A DNA stretch of 8,440 nt from an uncultured Terrimonas sp. (lineage in GTDB: Bacteria; Bacteroidota; Bacteroidia; Chitinophagales; Chitinophagaceae): positions 1 through 8,440 of the forward strand of contig CAMPJQ010000087.1 in NCBI GenBank assembly GCA_946886925.1. Direction: 5' to 3'. The translations under genes were made by a program, and so were the position numbers. The notes beneath the pieces were generated by a model. The model worked only from the letters and a program-made list of their open reading frames with translations, was not told the origin of the DNA and searched no databases. Below, piece by piece: positions 1-7,279 of the stretch (positions within the stretch are counted from its first letter, which is position 1; each line of letters opens with the position of its first letter).

Positions 1-1
1 A

Positions 2-1021
2 AGTAACAGTTCGGCAAACCCTGTTTTTACTTCTAACGAAGATAACGCAGCCATTTCCTTTATCGGCAGTTCATCAGACAATTCCTGGTATGGAGGTCCA
101 CTGTGGTACAGCAACCGGTCGGAATTTTATCGCCGAAAACCTTGTGCTACATTTGTTGATGCAATGGTGGAGGGCAGAGATCCGCGTCTGACCACTTTTA
201 TCCGGCCGGTGGACGCACAATTGAGAATCAGCGATGCCACCCCTGCTTATTCGAAACTTCCCGACGGTCAGATCATCAGGAATATTCATACATCCACACC
301 TAATAAAGATGAACTGAATACACGCAGATACGTTGGCCTGCCACCGGCATTGCAGGATCCTAATTTGTATAACTTAGCTACCGGCGTAGATTTTAATGCA
401 TTAAAAACCTTAAATCCCGGCATCTATACAGATTTAGCTGCAAATTCCGGGGTGTCCTACCTCGCAGACATGTATGCTCAAAATAACCATCCGCTCGTAA
501 AATCGGTTTTAATGAGTTATGCTGAACTTTGTTTTATCCTGTCGGAGGGCCGTTTAAAGAACTGGATTAGCAGCGGAGATGCTGTTGACTAGTATAAGAA
601 CGGAGTGGTTGCGAGTATGCAACAATATGATATTGCTAATGGCAGTATGAAAGTGTACGATCCAATTACAGACGCGCTGGTGGAATGGAATGAGAGCTCA
701 TTTCTTAATGATTTATCCGGCGAATTTACGGGCACTGATGATGAAGGGAGACTGACAAAACTGATGACGCAAAAATGGATTGCCTGTTTTATGACTCCGG
801 AATTTTGGTTCGACTGGCGCAGAACCGGTGTTCCGGACCTCGGCGCCAATGTGATCCTTGGAAGTAATGGAAAGAAAATACCGGTACGTATTGTTTATCC
901 TGATGCAGAGAAAAATTTAAATAGCAATAACGTAACCGAAGCGATTACCCGGCTGGAACCGGGAGAAGATAGCCAGTGGAGTAAAATGTGGTTACTCCAG
1001 GGTACCGATAAACCCTGGTAG
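2..1021 (+). pseudogene. SusD/RagB-family outer-membrane nutrient-binding lipoprotein, C-terminal part, with an in-frame stop
   Basis: SusD-like lipoproteins sit on the outer membrane and pass oligosaccharides or other nutrients to a TonB-dependent SusC partner. The partner is not in this window and would be expected upstream. The frame is open from the left edge and the N-terminus, including any lipobox, is missing. Family signs are the EFYRRKPCATFVDAM...GRDPRL stretch (about fragment residues 41-65), a SYAEL..ILSEG helix (about 171), and the C-terminal block with PVRIVYPDAEKNLNSNNVTE and a final DSQWSKMW...KPW. These fit the SusD_2-type subfamily. A TAG at 590-592 (fragment codon 197) splits the gene. 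The frame continues at once as YKNGVVASMQQYD, which matches the usual conserved 'YY..GI.ASM' region, so the stop lies inside a conserved helix. No frameshift is seen. It is either a pseudogene by point mutation or a sequencing error. Family assignment is confident; loss of function is inferred. Confidence 0.85.
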
Positions 1022-1090
1022 ATCCTGACTCCGAACAAAGCCCGGATTTTCAGGGCCGACCAAAAAGGTTTAAGTATGCGGCGATAGAAA

Positions 1091-1126
1091 ATATACGGTC
1101 CTTCCTGAGGGGCTGTATATTTTTTT
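1091..1126 (+). terminator. Intrinsic terminator after the SusD-like gene
   Basis: An 11-bp stem, 1091-1101 (atatacggtcc) with 1110-1120 (gggctgtatat), includes two G-T wobble pairs. It closes an 8-nt loop and runs straight into a T tract at 1120-1126. It lies 70 bp after the SusD stop. On the minus strand the same hairpin is followed by four T's, so it may also end the convergent ABC exporter transcript about 160 bp after that operon's stop. The rest of 1022-1282 shows no gene. A small inverted repeat, TTGTTTT-gt-AAAACAA, lies at 1162-1177 and has no assigned role. Confidence 0.8.
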
Positions 1127-1282
1127 GCAATAGGCTTTGTGTATACTCATTACCAGTAGCGTTGTTTTGTAAAACAAGCCGCCGGCAAGAAGGGCTACCT
1201 GCAGACAACTTAGCATCAAAGGCTCACGGCTGTTCACAAGAGCTTTTGACAATATGGAATGGCTGGTTACAGGCTGGCGCGT

Positions 1283-3070
1283 TCAACTCACTCTTTTATC
1301 GTTCAAAAGTTTATCTATGGCTTCATTGAAAGATCCCGCACGGGTAACTTCACCGGCATTTACAAAAAATATTTCATCGGCATTGCGGATGGTGTTTAAG
1401 CGGTGCGCGATGATGATGCGGGTAGTGTGAGAAGGCAGTTTTTTTAATATCTCTTCCAGCAATTGTTCTGTAATGGTATCTATATTGGCAGTGGCTTCAT
1501 CCAAAATAAGTATATCCGGGTTGCGCAATACTGCACGCATAAAAGCGATCAATTGTTTTTGCCCCAGGCTAATGCTTTCTCCGCCGGAAGATACATGGGT
1601 GAGCAGTCCATTTTCAAAAATAGTAAGCAGGGTTTCGAGCCCGGCTTCTTTGATCACCTGCTCCAGTTGTTCATTGCTGTACTCATGATATTGTTCATTA
1701 CCATATAAAATATTCTCCTTTACCGTGCCTGTAAATAAAAAAGGATCCTGCAGAATAAATCCTACCTTTTTCGAAAGTGTTTCAGGCCCGTATCCACGAA
1801 TGTCTTTGCCATTAAGCAATACAGTGCCCGATGTTGGATCGTATAAGCGTGCAATCAGCGAAGCTGTAGTGGTTTTGCCTCCGCCGGTGGGCCCAACAAA
1901 AGCATAGGTTTTGCCTTTTTGCAACTGCAGACTGATATTGTGCAAAATTTCCTTCCCTTCTGTATAACCAAAATGTACATTCCTGAATTCCACTATTGAC
2001 TGAGAAGCAGGTTCCGCCACAATTCCTTTTACCACAGCAAGGTTGGTATCCAATGAAAGTATATGCCCTATCCTGTCCCACCCCGCCAGCGCCACCTGGA
2101 AGCTGGCCCACAATGTGGCAAGTTGTCTCAGCGGGTTATAAAAATGAGTGGCGTAGGCTAAATAGCTAACGAGTAAGCCAATGGAAAAACTACCGGCGGC
2201 AATCAGGTATATGCCGTACAGCAATACAACCAGTTGTGCCAGACTTGACAATAAACTATATACAGGTAAAAATATATTGTTCGCCAGCCCGGCGCCTACA
2301 GCCGTGTTATAGTTTTGCAGGTTGGCTTTGGCAAAACGTTTCCTGAAATAATCGCGGCGGTTAAATGCAACGATCACTTTAAAATTATTAAGGCTTTCCT
2401 GGATCTCTGCGCTCATGCCACCCACGCTTGTCATGTTTACGGCATTCTTTCTTTTTACCCAGGGCGATACCAGCTTTGTAAATATTAAAATAAGCAATGC
2501 CGGTATAAGCGTGGCTATACCCAGCTTTACATTAATGATCAGCAAAAAAATTCCGGCGCCTGTCATGGTTACAATGCTGCCGATGAACTGCATTAAGGAT
2601 TGCGAAAAAAACGTATTGAGCTTATCGGTATCATTATTAACGCGGGAAATAAGATCGCCTGCTTTATTGGCATTAAAAAACGCAACAGGTAAAACCTGTA
2701 GCTTATTGAATATGGCATTGCGCAGGGTAAACAACAGGCGTTGCCCCACTCCTCCCATTAATTGTGTTTGATAATAACTGGTAAACAAGGCCATTAAATA
2801 GATCACCAGCAGTATGCCCGAAAATTGCAGCACGCCATCATACTGTTTTTGCTGCACGTAATGATCAATGGTATATCCTATTAGAAATGGGCCCATCAGG
2901 TTGAATGCAGCATTCAGCACTATGGCCAGCAGCGCCAGTAAAAGGTTTTTCCTCTCATGCGCAATGAGTTGCAGCAAACTCTTAAGCGCCGCATAGGTAG
3001 ATGTTTTTTGCTGCTGCCCCGACAGCGTATTAAGATTGTAATTCATAATGGCTGGTGCTTTGTTGTGCAT
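1283..3070 (-). CDS. ABC exporter subunit with the canonical Walker B/H-loop (TM288/MdlB-like)
   Basis: A 595-residue half-transporter of normal length for the family: six predicted membrane helices (about 42-62, 80-98, 160-180, 183-201, 266-290, 293-311) followed by a nucleotide-binding domain. Visible ATPase motifs are A-loop Y369, Walker A GPTGGGKT (393-400), Q-loop Q441, Walker B LILDE (521-525, catalytic E525) and H-loop H556. The signature is ISLGQ (500-504) instead of LSGGQ. This is the pattern of the subunit that supplies the intact ATPase residues but a weak signature in heterodimeric exporters such as Thermotoga TM287/288. It is the second gene of a two-gene operon and overlaps the end of its partner by 41 nt if the ATG at 3070 is used, or by 17 nt from the ATG at 3046. 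Neither start has a Shine-Dalgarno sequence, which is common in Bacteroidota. Substrate cannot be read from sequence; a drug or lipid exporter is the usual guess. Confidence 0.93.
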   Translation of the reverse strand: MHNKAPAIMNYNLNTLSGQQQKTSTYAALKSLLQLIAHERKNLLLALLAIVLNAAFNLMGPFLIGYTIDHYVQQKQYDGVLQFSGILLVIYLMALFTSYYQTQLMGGVGQRLLFTLRNAIFNKLQVLPVAFFNANKAGDLISRVNNDTDKLNTFFSQSLMQFIGSIVTMTGAGIFLLIINVKLGIATLIPALLILIFTKLVSPWVKRKNAVNMTSVGGMSAEIQESLNNFKVIVAFNRRDYFRKRFAKANLQNYNTAVGAGLANNIFLPVYSLLSSLAQLVVLLYGIYLIAAGSFSIGLLVSYLAYATHFYNPLRQLATLWASFQVALAGWDRIGHILSLDTNLAVVKGIVAEPASQSIVEFRNVHFGYTEGKEILHNISLQLQKGKTYAFVGPTGGGKTTTASLIARLYDPTSGTVLLNGKDIRGYGPETLSKKVGFILQDPFLFTGTVKENILYGNEQYHEYSNEQLEQVIKEAGLETLLTIFENGLLTHVSSGGESISLGQKQLIAFMRAVLRNPDILILDEATANIDTITEQLLEEILKKLPSHTTRIIIAHRLNTIRNADEIFFVNAGEVTRAGSFNEAIDKLLNDKRVS

Positions 3071-4751
3071 TCAATAGTTGTACATATTCGGGACTGGTAC
3101 GCAGCAGCTCTTCATGTTTGCCATTGGTGATAAGTTCACCCTGCATCAACAGTATGATCTGGTCATATTCCTCCACAGTGGAAATTTTTTGTGTAACGGA
3201 AATCAGGGTCAGGTCGGGATAATTGCGTTGCAGGTTTTCGAGAATTCGTTTTTCGGTATTATTATCCACCCGTGCTGTAAAATCATCCAACAATAATATG
3301 CTGGGATTAATAGCCAGGGCGCGGGCCAGCATTATCCTTTGTTTTTGTCCGCCCGATAAGCTGGAACCTCTCTCAGAAACCACAGTACTTAATTTATCAG
3401 GCAGCAGGTCAACAAATTCTTTCAACTCTGCTGTTTCCACCGCTTTTTCAAGTGAGGCATCGGTTACCGTGTCGCTGAAAGCAATATTTTCGCGAATGCT
3501 CATGTTGAAAATAATACTGTCCTGGAAAACAAATCCAACCTGGCTGTAAAAAGATTCACTGTTGTAATGATCAATACTTTCACCATCAAATTTGATAATG
3601 CCGGAACCAGGCTTTATCAGCCCTGTAAGTAAATACAGCAGTTGCGTTTTACCGGCGGCAGTAGGTCCGATGATCGCTGTTTTTGACCCCTTTTGTATCG
3701 TAAAAGATATGTCTTTCAAAACAGGGCGCTGTTCGTATACCAGGTTTACATCCTTCAATTCAATTTGGCCCTGCAATGTTTGCTTAATTGTTCCCGTTTC
3801 CGCCCGGTCGGGCGTTTCAATTACCATCCTTATGCGATCGTACGAAGCCGTAGCCTGCGCTATTACATTGCTCATGAATCCTATAATAAGGATAGGGAAG
3901 ATGAGCATGGATAAATAACTGTTGAAAGCCGCGAAATCGCCGAGGCTCATGCTGCCGTTGATCACAAATCGGCCACCCATCGCAAGGATACTTAAAGCAG
4001 CCATATTTGCTGTGAAGGTGATCACCGGAATGAGTCCCGCAAAAAGACGCAGGATAGCAAGCCCGAAGTTTTTGGCTTTGGTATTGGCGTCAAGGAATTT
4101 ATTGTACTCCAGTTGCTGTGAATTGACTACACGAATCAGCGCCGATCCCAGAATGCTTTCATTGATCACTTTATTCAACCGGTCTATTACGGCCCGGCTT
4201 TGAATAAACAAGGCCCTCACTTTACGCAATACAAGAAAGAAAGTAATCCCGATAATGGGTATAATGGCAATGATGCATAAAGCCAGTTTCCAGTTGATAC
4301 TGATGAGCAGTATACTGGCGCCGATAATAATAAATATGGAAGAAATGACCGACACAATGGCCTGGGATATAAACATCTTGATAGAATCAACATCTGCCGT
4401 AAGATTGGTAAGCAGTTTGGAGGGATTGGCCTGCTCAACAAAAGCTGCTGTTTGTATGGAGATTTTATTGGAGAGTTTTGTCCTCAGGTCCCGCGCAACC
4501 CTTTCTGAAGCATAGGTTTGTATGATGCTCTGCAGGTAGGTAAAAATAAAGATGAATAGTATGGCGAGGCTAAATTTGATCAGTACAGGGTTCAATGCAA
4601 ATACACCAGCAGTAAAAGCGTCAATAGCATCTGCTATGATCTTTGGAAGCAGCAGATTGATGGCATTGCTGAGCAACGTAAACAGCAACAACACAACTAC
4701 CAGCCCCCTGTAAGGTTTTAATAAACTAAGCACTCCCGGCTTTTGACTCAT
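3030..4751 (-). CDS. ABC exporter subunit with a degenerate ATPase site (TM287/MdlA-like)
   Basis: A 573-residue half-transporter: six predicted membrane helices (about 17-36, 57-76, 131-151, 156-175, 236-257, 278-297) followed by a nucleotide-binding domain. Motifs seen are Walker A GPTAAGKT (362-369), Q-loop Q410, an intact signature LSGGQ (465-469) and Walker B LLLDD (486-490). The catalytic glutamate is Asp (D490) and the H-loop histidine is Gln (Q521, in SVTQKIST). The same D and Q substitutions occur in TM287. Its Walker A/B pairs with the partner's ISLGQ signature to form the degenerate site, and its LSGGQ completes the partner's catalytic site. It is the first gene of the operon. The ATG at 4751 lies about 40 bp downstream of a TAnnTTTG promoter element. 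The translational overlap with the second gene suggests coupled 1:1 synthesis. Family is certain; substrate is unknown. Confidence 0.93.
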   Translation of the reverse strand: MSQKPGVLSLLKPYRGLVVVLLLFTLLSNAINLLLPKIIADAIDAFTAGVFALNPVLIKFSLAILFIFIFTYLQSIIQTYASERVARDLRTKLSNKISIQTAAFVEQANPSKLLTNLTADVDSIKMFISQAIVSVISSIFIIIGASILLISINWKLALCIIAIIPIIGITFFLVLRKVRALFIQSRAVIDRLNKVINESILGSALIRVVNSQQLEYNKFLDANTKAKNFGLAILRLFAGLIPVITFTANMAALSILAMGGRFVINGSMSLGDFAAFNSYLSMLIFPILIIGFMSNVIAQATASYDRIRMVIETPDRAETGTIKQTLQGQIELKDVNLVYEQRPVLKDISFTIQKGSKTAIIGPTAAGKTQLLYLLTGLIKPGSGIIKFDGESIDHYNSESFYSQVGFVFQDSIIFNMSIRENIAFSDTVTDASLEKAVETAELKEFVDLLPDKLSTVVSERGSSLSGGQKQRIMLARALAINPSILLLDDFTARVDNNTEKRILENLQRNYPDLTLISVTQKISTVEEYDQIILLMQGELITNGKHEELLRTSPEYVQLLNAQQSTSHYELQS

Positions 4752-4766
4752 TGTTCCTGCGTTTAT

Positions 4767-4783
4767 GTATAGCAGATCTATAC
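4767..4783 (-). promoter_or_regulatory. Operator-like inverted repeat before the ABC exporter operon
   Basis: GTATAG-CAGAT-CTATAC is a perfect 6-bp inverted repeat with a 5-bp centre. It ends 16 bp before the exporter start codon and lies just downstream of the proposed -7 elements, so it would span roughly the first 20 nt of the transcript. The size and position suit a dimeric repressor site (TetR- or MarR-type repressors often control exporters), but no regulator gene is in the window. A 17-bp site of this kind can arise by chance in AT-rich DNA. Confidence 0.35.
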
Positions 4784-4792
4784 TTCTGGTTG

Positions 4793-4815
4793 CAAAATTA
4801 AAAGATGCAAATGTA
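4793..4815 (-). promoter_or_regulatory. Candidate Bacteroidota-type promoter for the ABC exporter
   Basis: On the minus strand, two exact TAnnTTTG (-7) matches lie 15 bp apart: TACATTTG at 4815-4808 and TAATTTTG at 4800-4793. The nearer one would place transcription start near 4787, giving a leader of about 35 nt before the ATG at 4751. No convincing TTG -33 element is found 17-23 bp upstream of either, so the choice between them is open. Confidence 0.5.
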
Positions 4816-4862
4816 GCTGATTTATAAAAGCCGTCGCTGTGTTAACATCTGGTTAAGGGGGA

Positions 4863-4883
4863 GGTATCTGGTATGAGGTATGA
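4863..4883. repeat. Short heptamer repeat, GGTATNN x3
   Basis: Three GGTAT units start at 4863, 4870 and 4877, each 7 bp apart (GGTATct, GGTATga, GGTATga). They lie between the exporter promoter and the terminator at 4893-4933. No coding or regulatory role is visible. It may be a copy of a short genome-wide intergenic repeat, but one window cannot show that. Confidence 0.4.
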
Positions 4884-4884
4884 G

Positions 4885-4933
4885 AAATAAAAAACCTGTA
4901 AGATTTGCTAATCCTGAGCATCCCTTACAGGTT
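4885..4933 (-). terminator. Intrinsic terminator of the transglutaminase/beta-helix operon
   Basis: On the minus strand, a perfect 10-bp stem AACCTGTAAG / CTTACAGGTT (4933-4924 with 4902-4893) contains an inner 4-bp stem (TGCT/AGCA). It is followed by TTTTATTT (4892-4885), which the last two T's of the stem extend to a run of six. It lies about 80 bp after the beta-helix stop codon. The rest of 4752-5012 holds only the exporter's upstream signals and no gene. Confidence 0.8.
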
Positions 4934-5012
4934 CCCAATATATTTCTGTTCGATTATTTCTCTAATGGATGCTCCTTCAGCAACAACTAAAACAACAAAA
5001 CCGTTTATGCCA

Positions 5013-7250
5013 TCAGGGATCCCTTACCAGTAAAAACAACTCCGTGTCCTTATTCAACACTACCTGCTTTTTTTCTTTTCCAATCTGAACGGTATAAGGA
5101 GTGTAAACGATTTTCCTTTCGCCGTCCACGGTATACGCACAAAGATCAATCTCAAGCCTGCCCTCTTCATCGCTTTTTTTACGGGTTATCTGCCCATTGC
5201 CACCCGATATCATTATCTCCGCGCCGGGAACAGGCTTACCCTTTCTATCCGATATGTTCACCGTAAGTTTCCAATAAACAGAATACGAATGCTGCTGCTT
5301 CGATTTATCGATAGCAAAAGTATCATTCACTATGGTATTAGATCGGAACGCCACGTTTTTGGCCAAACAATCTCCGCAACCATCAAAGCCCATGCGAATG
5401 ACTTTGAAGTAAGCTGGGGCATTGGGAGCTTTGATAATGGTGTTATTGTATATTTTGGTATTGACGGTTCCGCCATATTTGCCTGCCACCCATGCTGCAG
5501 GTACATTGGTGGTAATGCGGTTATTGTAAAAATTTCCGCCAAATCCTTCTGTACCACCCGTTATAAAAAAGCCACTGGCCAGCGCTTTTGAACCAGGATC
5601 TGTATGTTCAATCACAATATCATTTCCAAAAACATCATTGTCACCACCGCTGGCACTGTAAAACACGGCCCATGTTAGTGGTACATACTCTTTGGGATGT
5701 TCAAAATTTACAGCTTTAATAAAAATTTTATTATTGTATACCCTGTTGCCATACGCTCCATTGAAAGCACCGGGTTTGGCCCGATAGTCGGCAATTCGAA
5801 TGGCGTTGGAGCTATATTCTTCCGTTCCATATTCGCAGGTGGGCGCTGAAGACTGCACTTTTATGGTATTGTTGAAGATGTCGATGTATTTGTGCCTGAA
5901 AATTTCGATACCGGATCCTCTTTCTGGCTCAATGCGATTGTCGAAAATGCGCGAACTATCGCCCATTGCCATAATGCTGTAGTGATTGGTGACCGACTGG
6001 TTGTTCACAAAATAGTTATGGTGAATACCGGAATGCATTCCCTTAAAAACAAGACATCCTTGCCCCCCATAAAACTCAGAGTAGGAAACTTCAGAAGGCG
6101 CGGAGCCCCGCAAATCGACAGCGTAGAAATTACTGCCATGACGGTTAATGATAAACGGGCTTTTTACGTTGAACCGGCAATGGGTAATAATGGCCTGCGG
6201 AGCATCTACCGCGATCGTGTTAATGCCCGCGGTTTTTATTTCCACATTATCAAGCACCAGTTTAATAAGATCGGACGTTGATTGAATGCCCCAGGAGATG
6301 GCGCCCAGGGCCGCATTTTCAATAACGCCGTTGCGTATGGTAACCGATCCTCTTCCCTTAACCACCGGCACGAACGAAAGTGGTGTTCCCTTTTGCGGAT
6401 CGCTGGTATAGTCGAAAAAAGCGCTGAGTTTTGATTCGTACAGGTGGTCATAATGGCCCATGGCATAGGTTTCGTCAACTACTCCAATACCGGCATCCAT
6501 GGCTGGCCTGATATCGATCTCATCTACCAGGCAATCCGTGTCGGCCCTTACCCGCACCCGGTATTTTCCTGCGGGCAGGTTGTTGAGATGTGCATATACA
6601 TAACCGCCACCTAACCTTGGACTTCGTTTCTCTACCGGGCAGCTAAGCATGGCGGTATCTCTGTATTTTGTGAAGCAGCGCACTTCTTTTCCCTGCTCAT
6701 CCTCCACGAATACACTAACCTTCATTTCATTGTTTACATCACCCTTCATTAAAGAATCGTGATAATGGCGGCCGGTAATGCCGCACATCGCAATATAGGA
6801 GCGGTTGGCAACCGGCAGATATACATAAGAGGAGATAATTTCATCGCCCGGCTGCAAACTCATCAATTTATCTCCCACGAAAACATGAATATCGGCAGTG
6901 TTCATGATTTTGGCTCCGGGTGCTTTTGACGTATCCCAATCTTTTAAACCGTCTTCAAATCCCGAATTAGAAATATGGTTATAGTTGCCATCGGCATATT
7001 TTATGGTATAGCCGTTAAGATCAAGTGTAACATCTTTCCCTAAGAAAACAGCGGTTTTATCGGATGTGATATCGTTGATAAGAATATAGGTACGGCCCGC
7101 CTCGCCATAACTTCCGGGTTTGCTTACCAGTATTTCGCCCGGCTGCGGCTGCCGGTGAGAAGTTGCTTTATACTGCGCCGATGTTGTGATGGTGAAACAG
7201 CATAAAAACAAGCTATAGATCATCAGATATTTTCCAGGAACGATGGTCAT
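5013..7250 (-). CDS. Secreted right-handed beta-helix protein with jelly-roll insert and C-terminal Ig-like domain
   Basis: 745 residues from the ATG at 7250. A TTG at 7277 would add nine residues but gives a less typical signal peptide. The signal peptide (about 1-25) ends ITTSA|Q, so the protein is exported. A first beta-helix portion (about 35-90, with DLNGYTI) is interrupted by a likely jelly-roll, carbohydrate-binding-like domain (about 93-250). That domain starts GFEDGLKDW and ends AGKYRVRVRADTDCLVDEID, a common pattern for such modules. The main helix follows (about 290-640) with repeated N-x-I rungs (IFDNRI, IFNNTI, VYNNKI, VFGNDI, FYNNRI, IYNNTI, FRSNTI; about 435-640). A CGDC motif lies at 625-628. 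The C-terminus (about 655-745) resembles an Ig-like/carboxypeptidase-regulatory fold (GKPVPGAEI, then DEEGRLEI and TPYTV). The fold suggests a polysaccharide lyase, epimerase or hydrolase-like protein, but no catalytic residues can be assigned. It follows the transglutaminase-like gene by 29 bp (2 bp from the TTG) and is followed by the terminator at 4885-4933. Confidence 0.85.
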   Translation of the reverse strand: MTIVPGKYLMIYSLFLCCFTITTSAQYKATSHRQPQPGEILVSKPGSYGEAGRTYILINDITSDKTAVFLGKDVTLDLNGYTIKYADGNYNHISNSGFEDGLKDWDTSKAPGAKIMNTADIHVFVGDKLMSLQPGDEIISSYVYLPVANRSYIAMCGITGRHYHDSLMKGDVNNEMKVSVFVEDEQGKEVRCFTKYRDTAMLSCPVEKRSPRLGGGYVYAHLNNLPAGKYRVRVRADTDCLVDEIDIRPAMDAGIGVVDETYAMGHYDHLYESKLSAFFDYTSDPQKGTPLSFVPVVKGRGSVTIRNGVIENAALGAISWGIQSTSDLIKLVLDNVEIKTAGINTIAVDAPQAIITHCRFNVKSPFIINRHGSNFYAVDLRGSAPSEVSYSEFYGGQGCLVFKGMHSGIHHNYFVNNQSVTNHYSIMAMGDSSRIFDNRIEPERGSGIEIFRHKYIDIFNNTIKVQSSAPTCEYGTEEYSSNAIRIADYRAKPGAFNGAYGNRVYNNKIFIKAVNFEHPKEYVPLTWAVFYSASGGDNDVFGNDIVIEHTDPGSKALASGFFITGGTEGFGGNFYNNRITTNVPAAWVAGKYGGTVNTKIYNNTIIKAPNAPAYFKVIRMGFDGCGDCLAKNVAFRSNTIVNDTFAIDKSKQQHSYSVYWKLTVNISDRKGKPVPGAEIMISGGNGQITRKKSDEEGRLEIDLCAYTVDGERKIVYTPYTVQIGKEKKQVVLNKDTELFLLVRDP

Positions 7251-7279
7251 CGCAAAACAGTTGGGTTTATGCAGCAATC

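Noticed and set aside
1162..1177. Inverted repeat TTGTTTT-gt-AAAACAA as a terminator or operator
   Set aside because: The centre is too short for a good hairpin without losing pairs, no T tract follows, and no promoter is nearby.
1070..1252. 60-residue minus-strand open frame between the SusD-like and ABC genes
   Set aside because: It runs through the terminator hairpin, has no recognisable motif and no start signal. It is most likely chance.
2415..2771. 118-residue plus-strand open frame
   Set aside because: It lies wholly opposite the membrane domain of the ABC subunit, whose motifs fix the real frame on the minus strand.
5892..6281. 129-residue plus-strand open frame
   Set aside because: It is antisense to the beta-helix gene, whose rung repeats continue through the region; no signal supports a second gene.
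7251..7277. TTG start nine codons upstream for the beta-helix protein
   Set aside because: The ATG at 7250 gives a normal signal peptide with a lysine near its start, whereas the TTG adds an atypical leader. Not excluded, only less likely.
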